The notes under the pieces: generated by a model
The model's database searches: none
The model's input: the letters and a program-made list of their open reading frames with translations, nothing else
Told to the model about the DNA's origin: nothing
NCBI GenBank assembly: GCA_945863965.1
Contig: CAMBBZ010000006.1
Coordinates: forward strand, 1 to 32,843
Length of the DNA stretch: 32,843 nt
Direction: 5' to 3'
From: Chitinophaga pinensis
Lineage (GTDB): Bacteria; Bacteroidota; Bacteroidia; NS11-12g; UBA955
Program-made: the position numbers and the translations under genes
Shown here: piece after piece, positions 24,504 to 32,215 of the stretch
Layout: each line of letters begins with the position of its first letter
Numbering within the stretch: position 1 is the stretch's first letter

Positions 24504-24850
24504 CAGATGATTTGATTTTTAGAATCTGGGAATATGTTTTTAGGTTCGAATTTGCGGGCTTCTTGAATTTCCAGACTCACGAATGTCATGATAATTAGGG
24601 CGTCGCCAACCTGGCCTTTTCGGGCGGCGGCTCCATTTAGGCCAATAACTCCGGTACCTCTTTCTCCCGCAATTATATAGGTTTCGAAACGCTCTCCATT
24701 GTTATTATTTACGATGAGTACCTTTTGATTGGGAAACATTCCGGCGGCATCGACCAAATTCATATCAACGGTAATACTTCCGGTATAGTTCAGTTCGGTT
24801 TGCGTAATGCGAACATTATGGATTTTAGCTTGAAGTACTTCTACGTACAT
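24503..24850 (-). CDS. panD: Aspartate 1-decarboxylase
   Basis: Pyruvoyl enzyme that makes beta-alanine from aspartate for pantothenate and coenzyme A. The 115-residue proenzyme has the self-cleavage site Y22-T-G24-S25-I; cleavage at G24/S25 creates the pyruvoyl group. Other landmarks are KIHNVRIT, the GERFETYIIAGERGTG and NGAAARKGQVGDALIIM segments. It is the first gene of the minus-strand operon and its ATG lies 8 bases after the -7 element, so the mRNA should be nearly leaderless. No panB or panC is adjacent. Confidence 0.97.
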   Translation of the reverse strand: MYVEVLQAKIHNVRITQTELNYTGSITVDMNLVDAAGMFPNQKVLIVNNNNGERFETYIIAGERGTGVIGLNGAAARKGQVGDALIIMTFVSLEIQEARKFEPKNIFPDSKNQII

Positions 24851-24858
24851 ATTAGGTG

Positions 24859-24871
24859 CAAAGTTACTTTG
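24859..24871. promoter_or_regulatory. Palindromic divergent -7 element between panD and recR
   Basis: CAAAGTTACTTTG is a perfect 6-1-6 palindrome. On the minus strand it gives TAACTTTG, an exact TAnnTTTG match for panD. On the plus strand it gives TTACTTTG, one mismatch, towards recR. Either shared promoter core or a regulator site is possible. Confidence 0.5.
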
Positions 24872-24922
24872 ATTTTATGTAAAACGGGTAAAATCATGGC
24901 TCTTATGCCTATTTTCGCGTTA

Positions 24923-25531
24923 ATGCAATTTACCTCGCAAATTGTGGAGCAAGCCGTGGAGGCCCTGTCTTCGTTTCCAGGCATAGGCAAGCGAACGGCA
25001 TTGCGTTTGGTCATGTATTTAATGAATCGGCCTGAAATAGAAGTTACCCACCTAGCAGATGCGCTTATAAAGTTAAAAACAGAGTTGCATTTGTGCAAAC
25101 GCTGCGGAACAGTAAGCGACCAAGAGTACTGCGATATATGTCGCGATCCACGCCGGGATGAAACTTTAATTTGTGTGGTGGAAGACTTTAGTGATCTCAT
25201 GGCCATTGAAGCAACGGCCCAATTTAAAGGCACGTATCACGTTTTAGGCGGTCTTATTTCCCCCATGGAAGGAATAGGTCCGAGCGATTTAAACATCGAG
25301 GCCATTTTGCAACGGGTAAAAGAAGAGGGTCCTAAAGAGGTAATATTGGCGTTGAGCGCAACCGTTGAAGGCGATACTACTTTGTATTATGTGGCTAAAA
25401 AATTAAATGAATTTGATGTCGTGGTGAGCAATATTGCCCGTGGTATTTCCGTTGGAGGAGAGTTGGAGTATGTCGATGAAATAACCTTAGGCCGCAGCTT
25501 ACTTCAACGCACCCAATACACCATTAACTGA
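24923..25531 (+). CDS. recR: Recombination protein RecR
   Basis: DNA-gap repair protein that works with RecO and RecF to load RecA. From the ATG at 24923 the product is 202 residues, the usual size. The helix-hairpin-helix element is SSFPGIGKRTALRLVMYL, the zinc finger is CKRCGTVSDQEYCDICRD, and the Toprim domain starts LICVVEDFSDLMAIEATAQF and includes YHVLGGLISPMEGIGPSDL. Upstream in-frame ATGs at 24896 and 24905 would only add a short, atypical tail, and the track's 24725 start lies in panD. Its stop overlaps the next start (TGATG). Confidence 0.96.
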   Translation: MQFTSQIVEQAVEALSSFPGIGKRTALRLVMYLMNRPEIEVTHLADALIKLKTELHLCKRCGTVSDQEYCDICRDPRRDETLICVVEDFSDLMAIEATAQFKGTYHVLGGLISPMEGIGPSDLNIEAILQRVKEEGPKEVILALSATVEGDTTLYYVAKKLNEFDVVVSNIARGISVGGELEYVDEITLGRSLLQRTQYTIN

Positions 25532-27480
25532 TGCACCAACTATCGATTGTTATTGTTAATTATAATGTAAAACATTTCCTGGAGCAGGTTTTGTATTCGG
25601 TGGAAGCGGCTTCACAGCAGTTAGATGTGGAAACATGGGTCGTTGATAACAACAGCGTAGACGGCAGTATGGAAATGGTTCATGCCAAGTTTTCATGGGT
25701 TAAAACCATTATTAATAAAGACAATGTTGGTTTTTCTAAAGCCAATAACCAAGCCATTCGATTGAGCGATAGTACGTATGTGCTGTTGTTGAATCCCGAT
25801 ACGGTTTTGCAAGAAGATACGTTGAGTAAATGCCTCGATTACATGGACACCCATGCCCATGTTGGCGGGTTAGGCGTGCGCATGATCGATGGTAAAGGGT
25901 GTTTTTTGCCGGAAAGCAAACGGGGTTTGCCTACTCCTAAAGCGGCGTTTTATAAAATGTCGGGCTTAGCCGCGCTATTCCCAAAATCTAAGGAATTCGG
26001 CCGTTATCATATGAAATATGCCTCTGAATTTCAAACCCATGAGGTTGATGTATTAGCGGGGGCCTTCATGATGTTGCGCAGTGCTATGCTTTCTGAAATT
26101 GGCTTATTGGATGAACAATTTTTTATGTACGGGGAAGATATTGATCTTTCCTACCGCATTACGTTAGCCGGGTATAAAAATGTGTATTTTTCAGATACTA
26201 CGATTATCCATTACAAAGGCGAGAGTACTAAGAAAAAGTCGGTCAACTATGTAAAGGTATTTTATAATGCAATGGTTTTATTTGCGCGAAAGCATTATTC
26301 GGCCCAACGGGCCGGCCGCTTTGCCTTTTGGATTCATATTGCGATTTATCTCAGGGCTTCATTGGCCTTAGTTTGGCGTGCGGCAAGCACGATATGGATG
26401 CCTTTTTTAGATTTTTTGCTGATTTATTTGGGCTATTTCGGCATCGCGCGGTATTGGGAGGCCTTTCATAAATTTGTCCCTAATTTTTATCCGCCTGAAT
26501 ATTATTGGTTGCACATACCTATTTATGTGCTCATGGCCTTATTCGCCGTTTATATATCGGGAGGCTATGATAAACCTTTTCGAGCATACCGTGTTTTTCG
26601 CGGTACCCTTGCCGGTTCCTTGGTTTTATTTGCCGCTTATGCCTTTTTCCCTAAGGATCTGCAATTTTCAAGGGCTATTTTAGCTTTGGGAAGCGCATGG
26701 GCCATCGGTGGTACCCTTTTAATGCGCTGGTTTTATGAACGCCTGCATGTGGGACAAGTTGAAATGACTCGCCTGCAACAGAAACGCATTATTTTGGTCG
26801 CTGGAATCAAAGAAAGTAAGCGTATTGTTGATTTGTTGAATAAAAGCGAAGTATCGCATCAATTGTTGGGTTCTGTGAATCCTCAAGAATCCAAAGAAAT
26901 CGCCTTTGTAGGTCATATTGGCCAACTCAGTGAGGTGGTAGAGATTTATGCAGCCAATACCATTATATTTAGTTCCAAAGACGTTTCGAATACCCGAATA
27001 ATAGAGGTAATGTCGGCTTTTGCAGACCAAAACATTCAGTTAAAAATAGCCCCAAACAAAGGGGAATTTATCATTGGGTCTAGTAGCAAAAACGATCCCG
27101 GCGAATTATTTACCCTAGAAGTTCACTACGCATTGGCCGAGTCTTATTACAAGCGGCGCAAACGTATTTTTGACATATTGGTTGCTGTGGGTTTAATCGC
27201 TTTCATGCCTTTTGGGATGTTCTTTTTATTAAGTGAACGGTGGCGGATTTTGTATGCAAACATTTTCGCGGTTTTGATTGGTAGAAAAACCTGGGTAAGT
27301 TATCAAGGACTACACTCGGCTGCATTTTTGCCGAAGCTACGCCAAGGGGTGGTATGGGCTAGTGGTCCGTGGACTGAAACTACTTTCGAGGCCGATGTGA
27401 ATCATGTGTATGCCAAAGAGTATGAGGTGGGTAAAGACTTACAACTGCTTATCAATTATATTCGGGGGAGGAAACAATGA
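25531..27480 (+). CDS. GT2 glycosyltransferase fused to membrane, Rossmann and degenerate sugar-phosphate-transferase-like domains
   Basis: A 649-residue multidomain envelope enzyme. Residues about 4-230 are a GT2/rhamnosyltransferase-like domain: SIVIVNYNVKHFLEQ, VVDNNSVDGS, NVGFSKANNQAI, LLLNPDTV (metal site) and LLDEQFFMYGEDIDLSYR. About residues 265-405 hold five hydrophobic segments. Residues about 415-525 (KRIILVAGIKESKRIVDLL and following) resemble the Rossmann-like CoA_binding_3 domain that precedes polyprenyl-phosphate sugar transferases. Then comes RRKRIFDILVAVGLIAF, the usual entry membrane helix of those transferases, but the rest (residues 570-649) lacks their catalytic acid/arginine core and is much shorter. 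I infer an active GT2 with a regulatory or scaffold tail. It is second in the recR operon, with TGATG coupling, and overlaps the next start (ATGA). Confidence 0.85.
   Translation: MHQLSIVIVNYNVKHFLEQVLYSVEAASQQLDVETWVVDNNSVDGSMEMVHAKFSWVKTIINKDNVGFSKANNQAIRLSDSTYVLLLNPDTVLQEDTLSKCLDYMDTHAHVGGLGVRMIDGKGCFLPESKRGLPTPKAAFYKMSGLAALFPKSKEFGRYHMKYASEFQTHEVDVLAGAFMMLRSAMLSEIGLLDEQFFMYGEDIDLSYRITLAGYKNVYFSDTTIIHYKGESTKKKSVNYVKVFYNAMVLFARKHYSAQRAGRFAFWIHIAIYLRASLALVWRAASTIWMPFLDFLLIYLGYFGIARYWEAFHKFVPNFYPPEYYWLHIPIYVLMALFAVYISGGYDKPFRAYRVFRGTLAGSLVLFAAYAFFPKDLQFSRAILALGSAWAIGGTLLMRWFYERLHVGQVEMTRLQQKRIILVAGIKESKRIVDLLNKSEVSHQLLGSVNPQESKEIAFVGHIGQLSEVVEIYAANTIIFSSKDVSNTRIIEVMSAFADQNIQLKIAPNKGEFIIGSSSKNDPGELFTLEVHYALAESYYKRRKRIFDILVAVGLIAFMPFGMFFLLSERWRILYANIFAVLIGRKTWVSYQGLHSAAFLPKLRQGVVWASGPWTETTFEADVNHVYAKEYEVGKDLQLLINYIRGRKQ
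27467..27471 (+). promoter_or_regulatory. Strong Shine-Dalgarno GGAGG before the histidine kinase
   Basis: GGAGG within a GGGGGAGG run, 5 bases before the ATG at 27477. Most genes in this window lack Shine-Dalgarno sequences, so this stands out. Confidence 0.6.
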
Positions 27481-28667
27481 TTTCTAAGAACAATATCAAT
27501 GCCTTTGAAGTCCGTAAATTTATCAAGATAATTTTATTGTTGTTAGCGGTATTAATTAGCATCCTAACGCTGTATTTATCGCAGCGTTTGGTGAATAAAA
27601 TTGCCGTTGAAGAAACAAAAAAAATGGAAATTTGGGCCGATGCGGAGCGCATTTTATCGGATCCCGATGCTCAGGGCGATTTGGGTTTTGAGCTAAAGAT
27701 AATCCAATCGAATGAAACAATTCCTGCGATACTCGTAAGTGAAACCGGTCGTATCATTCAGTATATAAATATCGGAAACGAGAAAAAAGCGCTTAGTGAT
27801 GAACAATTGCAGGAAATCCTAAAAGGTTTTTCGGAAGAAAATACCGCGATACGCATTCCAATCGATGAACAAACTACCTACCGGGTATACTATGGAAAAA
27901 GCAGTGTGTTGAAGCAGTTGGAATACTATCCGTACATGGTTTTGGCAATAGTGGGCTTATTTGTACTCGTTAGCTATTCTGCCTTTTCGTATTCTACCCG
28001 TTCTGAACAAAATCAAGTTTGGGTGGGACTTGCCAAGGAAACGGCGCACCAATTGGGAACCCCAATTTCAAGTTTAATGGGTTGGGTTACGTGCATAGAA
28101 AACGATATAATTCCCGATAATGCCGCCGAAGAAATGAAAAAAGATGTTGATCGGTTAAAGATTATAACAGAACGATTTTCCAAAATCGGGTCGGAGCCTA
28201 TTTTAAAAGTTTGTGACTTCAATCGGGTAGTTAGGGAGTCCTTAGAATATATGGAATCCAGAATTGGTAGGGGTGTTGCATTCGATTGGGATATTCCCCA
28301 AGAGCCCTTATCTGTAATGATGAACGTGAATTTATTTCAGTGGGTTATTGAGAATTTAGTAAAAAACAGTGTTGATGCCATGGATGGAAGCGGTGCGCTT
28401 CGTTGTATTGTAGAATCCAAAAACAACAAAGTATTTATGGATATTACGGATACAGGAAAAGGCATTTCAAGAAGCCAAGTAAAAGATATTTTTAAGCCAG
28501 GTTTTACTACGAAAAAGCGGGGCTGGGGCCTTGGTCTTTCTTTAGCGAAACGGATTGTTGAAGATTATCACGAAGGGCTTATTTTTGTAAAAGAGAGCAC
28601 GCCGTTTAAGCGCACAACGATACGCGTTCAATTAAGTTTGGCTGCTGATTGGAAGGAGATCCAATGA
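27477..28667 (+). CDS. Sensor histidine kinase
   Basis: Membrane-bound two-component sensor of 396 residues. An N-terminal membrane helix (FIKIILLLLAVLISILTLYL) and a second one near residues 150-170 (YMVLAIVGLFVLVSYSAF) bracket a periplasmic sensor region of about 110 residues. The cytoplasmic part has the dimerisation/phosphoacceptor helix KETAHQLGTPISSLMGW with H191, the N-box ENLVKNSVDAM, the G1 box DITDTGKGIS, an F-box FKPGFTTKKRGWGLGLSLAKRIVEDYHEG. All key catalytic boxes are present. The second-line 'HQLGTPISSL' H-box is typical of Bacteroidota kinases. No response regulator is next to it, so it is an orphan. It overlaps both neighbours by 4 bases (ATGA). Confidence 0.93.
   Translation: MISKNNINAFEVRKFIKIILLLLAVLISILTLYLSQRLVNKIAVEETKKMEIWADAERILSDPDAQGDLGFELKIIQSNETIPAILVSETGRIIQYINIGNEKKALSDEQLQEILKGFSEENTAIRIPIDEQTTYRVYYGKSSVLKQLEYYPYMVLAIVGLFVLVSYSAFSYSTRSEQNQVWVGLAKETAHQLGTPISSLMGWVTCIENDIIPDNAAEEMKKDVDRLKIITERFSKIGSEPILKVCDFNRVVRESLEYMESRIGRGVAFDWDIPQEPLSVMMNVNLFQWVIENLVKNSVDAMDGSGALRCIVESKNNKVFMDITDTGKGISRSQVKDIFKPGFTTKKRGWGLGLSLAKRIVEDYHEGLIFVKESTPFKRTTIRVQLSLAADWKEIQ
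28654..28658 (+). promoter_or_regulatory. Strong Shine-Dalgarno AGGAG before the DUF4293 gene
   Basis: AGGAG exactly 5 bases before the ATG at 28664, inside the end of the histidine kinase gene. It supports the ATG at 28664 over the track's 28649 start. Confidence 0.6.
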
Positions 28668-29155
28668 TATTAAGAATTCAAACATTATACCTGTTTTTAG
28701 TATTTGCTTTGGGATTCATGCTGTTTATGCAAAATCCGATTGTGAACGAAATTATGTACCGGGATGGGAAAGCAATTTTTATTGAGTTTTCACAGTTTTG
28801 GAGTGAAGCGAGGGTGTTCAAAGATTCTGCACAACCTGTTTGGTCAATCAATTATGGTCACTTGAGTATGTTAATGGTACTATCGTTGAGTTGTTTGGTG
28901 GCTATTTTTCTTCCGCGTGCACCCAAGATACAATTCTTATTGTGTTTGATATCGCTTTTTTTGACTATATGCTTAACAATCAGCTTGTTACTTCGGTTTC
29001 AAATTCGATTGACAGAAATTGGACACGGTTTAATTGATTCTGTAGAAACGCCGCATATGCTTTGGCTTGGATTGCTTTTGGCTTTCCAAATTTCGGTTTT
29101 GCGATTTTTATGGGCAGAAACAAAAAAGAATCGACTTTCGGATTTAGTCGATTAA
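28664..29155 (+). CDS. DUF4293-like four-helix membrane protein
   Basis: Function unknown. The 163-residue product begins MILRIQTLYLFLVFALGFMLF, the characteristic start of DUF4293 family proteins (MIQRIQT.YL), and has four hydrophobic segments (about residues 6-22, 63-82, 90-112 and 125-145) with a short polar loop after the first. The family is largely confined to Bacteroidota. It is last in the recR-glycosyltransferase-kinase operon and overlaps the kinase by 4 bases, so it may be a membrane partner of the kinase, though that is only a guess. Its stop codon overlaps the convergent QueD-like gene's stop (shared TTAA). Confidence 0.8.
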   Translation: MILRIQTLYLFLVFALGFMLFMQNPIVNEIMYRDGKAIFIEFSQFWSEARVFKDSAQPVWSINYGHLSMLMVLSLSCLVAIFLPRAPKIQFLLCLISLFLTICLTISLLLRFQIRLTEIGHGLIDSVETPHMLWLGLLLAFQISVLRFLWAETKKNRLSDLVD

Positions 29156-29571
29156 TCCTCTCCGTAATAATCTACAAAATTATTCTGGGTTTCCCACAGG
29201 GTTATTTTATGCAGTAAAGCTCCGTTTGGAAGGTGTGGTTGGATGCGTTCCCAAATGGCAACCACAACGTTTTCAATAGAGGGCATTATGCCCTCAAGCC
29301 ATGGAACATCAAGGTTTAAATTTTGATGGTCTAGGGGATCTATAACCTCGCGTTCAATAATTTTTTTGAGATCTTTTAGGTCCATCACCAATCCTGTTTT
29401 AGGATTGGGCTGGCCCTTAACGCAAACAAATAGTTCAAAGTTATGACCATGAAAATGTGGATTGGCACATTTTCCAAATAAAGTCAAATTTTCAGCTTCG
29501 GTGAGATTGGCATTCCAAAGCTGGTGGGCCGCATTGAAGTGGGCTTTCCGTGTGATATACAGGGTTGGCAT
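29152..29571 (-). CDS. queD: 6-pyruvoyl/6-carboxytetrahydropterin synthase (QueD/PTPS family)
   Basis: Zinc-dependent enzyme of 139 residues acting on 7,8-dihydroneopterin triphosphate. Zinc ligands are H16 (FNAAHQL), H41 and H43 (HFHGHNF); the catalytic cysteine is C35 in GKCANPHFHGH. Later DLKDLKKIIEREVIDPLDHQNLN gives the conserved aspartate-histidine pair, and ENVVVAIWERI and the glutamate in TLWETQNN complete the pocket. The C-x5-HGH spacing is that of eukaryotic-type PTPS rather than the C-x3-HGH of E. coli QueD, so the product (queuosine precursor versus tetrahydropterin) is uncertain. No queC/queE is adjacent. It is last in the efp operon, 13 bases after the cysteine desulfurase gene. 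Confidence 0.88.
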   Translation of the reverse strand: MPTLYITRKAHFNAAHQLWNANLTEAENLTLFGKCANPHFHGHNFELFVCVKGQPNPKTGLVMDLKDLKKIIEREVIDPLDHQNLNLDVPWLEGIMPSIENVVVAIWERIQPHLPNGALLHKITLWETQNNFVDYYGED

Positions 29572-29584
29572 TTATAGCTCAAAG

Positions 29585-30739
29585 TTAAACGGACATGGGG
29601 GAATTTTCGCCGTACCATTGCGTGAGTTTTTCAACGGTTGTTTCGATTTCAGCAGCTGTGTTAAATTTCCCAAAGCTAAAGCGCACGGTTGTTCGATTGG
29701 AATTGGGACGAATATTTTGGATAACGTGGCTTCCACCAACGGATCCACTGGAACAAGCACTACCGCCGCTGGCTGAAATACCCGCGATGTCTAAATTGAA
29801 TAGTAACATGGAACCCGCATCTGAGGGAGGGAACGAAACGCTCAGTACCGTATAGAGGCAGTTTCCTGTTGGATCGCCGTTGAATTCGATGCCTGGTATA
29901 CGTTCAGACAGCAGTTGCATCATTTGATTTTTGAGTGCGTGAATCGTTTCTTTCTTTTCCTCGAGGTGCGCATAACTGATTTCTAGGGCTTTGGTCATGC
30001 CTACAATTCCGTATACGTTTTCAGTTCCACCGCGCAATTCACGTTCTTGAGACCCACCGGTGATTTCTGCCGGAATTCGAATCTTTTTGTTCACGTACAA
30101 GAAGCCGACTCCCTTGGGACCGTTAAATTTATGGGCAGCGGCACAGAGAAAGTCAACATGGTCGCGACTCAAATCAAAGGGGAAATGCCCCATAGTTTGT
30201 ACGGTATCGCAATGGAAAATGCCGTTGTATTGATGAATTAAGGCCCCGATAGAGTCCAATTCGATCATGTTGCCGATTTCGTTATTGGCATGCATGAGGC
30301 TCACTAAGGGTTTTTTGCATTGTTTCAAAAGTTCCTCTAGGTGTTGTTCGTCGATATGACCGTTGCTATGAACGCGCACCCAATGGAGGGGAATGCCTTT
30401 TTGGGCTGAAATTTCTTCAACGGTATGGGTTACGGCATGGTGTTCAATGGGGGAAGAAATGATGGCATCGATTTCTAAATTTAATGCGGCACCGCGTAAG
30501 GCGAGGTTATCGGCTTCGGTTCCACCCGAGGTGAAAAATATTTCTGATGCTTTGCAGTGGAGCCATTTGGCAATTTGGCTGCGGCATTCTTCTATTATGT
30601 TTTTCGCTTTACGTCCGTGGCCGTGGGTGGAGCTTGGATTTCCATAATGGTCTTTCATTATCAAAACCATGGCTTCGATTACGCTCGGATCGAGAGGGGT
30701 GGTTGCGGCATTGTCGAGGTAGATTCGATTCTCGTTCAT
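29585..30739 (-). CDS. Cysteine desulfurase, NifS/IscS type
   Basis: Pyridoxal-phosphate enzyme of 384 residues that takes sulfur from cysteine for Fe-S clusters and tRNA thiolation. N-terminal YLDNAATTPLDPSV, EIFFTSGGTEADNLAL and the PLP lysine in CAAAHKFNGPKGVGFLY are present, as is RGGTENVYGIVGM. The persulfide-carrying cysteine is in GGSACSSGSVGGSHV, in the flexible loop of class I (NifS/IscS) enzymes and not the SufS class. No iscU or iscA is adjacent, so it could serve Fe-S assembly or a specialised acceptor. It follows agmatinase with 1 base between. Confidence 0.95.
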   Translation of the reverse strand: MNENRIYLDNAATTPLDPSVIEAMVLIMKDHYGNPSSTHGHGRKAKNIIEECRSQIAKWLHCKASEIFFTSGGTEADNLALRGAALNLEIDAIISSPIEHHAVTHTVEEISAQKGIPLHWVRVHSNGHIDEQHLEELLKQCKKPLVSLMHANNEIGNMIELDSIGALIHQYNGIFHCDTVQTMGHFPFDLSRDHVDFLCAAAHKFNGPKGVGFLYVNKKIRIPAEITGGSQERELRGGTENVYGIVGMTKALEISYAHLEEKKETIHALKNQMMQLLSERIPGIEFNGDPTGNCLYTVLSVSFPPSDAGSMLLFNLDIAGISASGGSACSSGSVGGSHVIQNIRPNSNRTTVRFSFGKFNTAAEIETTVEKLTQWYGENSPMSV

Positions 30740-30740
30740 T

Positions 30741-31637
30741 TTATAGTTGGTTATTATGGTGCAGATAACTCATGAATTTATAGCACAACTTGGCCATAGT
30801 AAATTCGGTAAGGGTATCGTGCTCTCTGGGGGCAATTTCGACAATATCGAATCCAATTACGTTCTTTTGTTTGGCTATGGTTCTTAAAAGGTCTAAACCT
30901 TGAAACCAAGTTAATCCACCGGGCTCTGCGGTGCCTACGGCTGGGGCAACGGAAGGGTCGAAACCATCGGCGTCGATCGTTACATATACATTTTCACCTA
31001 AAGCAGCTATGCATTCTTGAATCCAATTTGGATTTTGGTGAATTTGGTGGGCGTACCAAGTTTGGATACTTGGGGCCGATTTTCGCAATTCCGCTTCTTC
31101 ACGGCATTGGGCTCTTATACCAACCTGCACCATCGGGATGCCCATATCGTGAACACGTGCCATTACCGAAGCATGCGAATACGGGTTGTCTTGATAGGCG
31201 GCGCGCAAATCGGAGTGTGCATCGATTTGCAAGACACACATATCGGGGTATTTTTCTTTAAATGCGGATACAATTCCTCCGGTTACGGTATGTTCTGCAC
31301 CCAAAGAGATTACAAATTTATTTTGGTTTAATAGCTCGCGCGTTTGATTGCTGATACACGCCATAGCTTCCGCATTAACAGCGCCTTTAAAGTCGAGTTC
31401 CTCAAGGGTGGCAACGCCCGTTTTAAGGTAGCACTCGGTGTCTGTTTCTTCGTCGTAAAACTCCACGTAATGGGAGGCTTCTATGATGGCTTTAGGACCT
31501 TTGAAAGATCCTTCGTGGTAACTGGAGGTATGCTCGTAAGGCAGCAGCTGAATGGCTACTTTAGAGTTTTCAATTTGGGTCAGTTCGGCTTCAGGTGGGG
31601 CCAAAAAGGCGCGATCGGCAGACAATGTTTTAATCAT
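30741..31637 (-). CDS. speB: Agmatinase (ureohydrolase family)
   Basis: Binuclear manganese hydrolase of 298 residues that should convert agmatine to putrescine and urea. Metal-binding residues are in order: SLGAEHTVTGG, LQIDAHSDLR, and TIDADGFDPSVAPAVGTAEPGGL; the agmatinase-type SHASVMARV stretch is present. The ADGFDPS..PAVGTAEPGG signature favours agmatinase over arginase or guanidinobutyrase, but substrate remains inferred. It has an N-terminal extension typical of Bacteroidota members. It lies 9 bases after efp and 1 base before the cysteine desulfurase; the usual partner arginine decarboxylase is not here. Confidence 0.9.
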   Translation of the reverse strand: MIKTLSADRAFLAPPEAELTQIENSKVAIQLLPYEHTSSYHEGSFKGPKAIIEASHYVEFYDEETDTECYLKTGVATLEELDFKGAVNAEAMACISNQTRELLNQNKFVISLGAEHTVTGGIVSAFKEKYPDMCVLQIDAHSDLRAAYQDNPYSHASVMARVHDMGIPMVQVGIRAQCREEAELRKSAPSIQTWYAHQIHQNPNWIQECIAALGENVYVTIDADGFDPSVAPAVGTAEPGGLTWFQGLDLLRTIAKQKNVIGFDIVEIAPREHDTLTEFTMAKLCYKFMSYLHHNNQL

Positions 31638-31646
31638 AGTCTACGA

Positions 31647-32207
31647 TTATTTTACCCGTTCCATGTACGTGCCGGTGCGCGTATCGATTTTGATTTTCTC
31701 GCCGATATCTACGAACAAGGGCACCATAACTTGAGCGCCTGTTTCAAGGGTAGCGGGTTTAAGGGTGTTGGTGGCGGTATCTCCTTTAACACCAGGTTCG
31801 GTGTAGGTAACTTCTAATACTACGCTCTGTGGGGCATCTGCAGACACGGCGGTTTCGCCTTCAAACGCAATCGTTACCGTGTCGCCTTCTTTCATGAACT
31901 TGGCGCCTTCGCCAAATAAGTGTTTAGAAATTGGAATTTGATCATAATTTTCATTATTCATACAAACGAAGGCGTCGCCTTCTTCGTACAAGTATTGTAA
32001 ATCGTGGGTTTCAACGCGTAAAATTTCTACGGTTTCCCCGCTACGGAATCTATTTTCTGCTGATTTTCCGTCTCTTACACGGCGCATTTTTGCTTGATAA
32101 AAAGCACGTAAATTACCGGGGGTACGGTGTTGCCAATCTGTTATCTGACATAATTCCCCGTTATAACGGATAAAAACGCCCACGGATACATCTGCTGTTG
32201 TTGCCAT
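31647..32207 (-). CDS. efp: Elongation factor P with atypical tip loop
   Basis: Translation factor that rescues ribosomes stalled at polyproline stretches. From the ATG at 32207 it has 186 residues, the usual size, with three beta domains: the KOW-like N-terminal domain (ADVSVGVFIRYNGELCQITD), the OB domain region LQYLYEEGDAFVCMNNENYDQIPI and the C-terminal VVLEVTYTEPGVKGDTATN with the ending IKIDTRTGTYMERVK. The tip loop reads TPGNLRAFYQAKMRR: aligned with E. coli KPGKGQAF, the lysine that is normally modified (K34) is Asn32 and the next-but-one residue is Arg34. The track's start at 32294 is an unlikely 29-residue extension upstream of the promoter. Confidence 0.96.
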   Translation of the reverse strand: MATTADVSVGVFIRYNGELCQITDWQHRTPGNLRAFYQAKMRRVRDGKSAENRFRSGETVEILRVETHDLQYLYEEGDAFVCMNNENYDQIPISKHLFGEGAKFMKEGDTVTIAFEGETAVSADAPQSVVLEVTYTEPGVKGDTATNTLKPATLETGAQVMVPLFVDIGEKIKIDTRTGTYMERVK

Positions 32208-32215
32208 AATTAAAG

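Noticed and set aside
24725-24922. Longer recR start given by the ORF track
   Set aside because: The extension reads through panD on the opposite strand and matches no RecR N-terminus.
31344-31817. 157-residue plus-strand ORF opposite speB and efp
   Set aside because: Spans two well-supported genes in antisense; aromatic-rich shadow translation.
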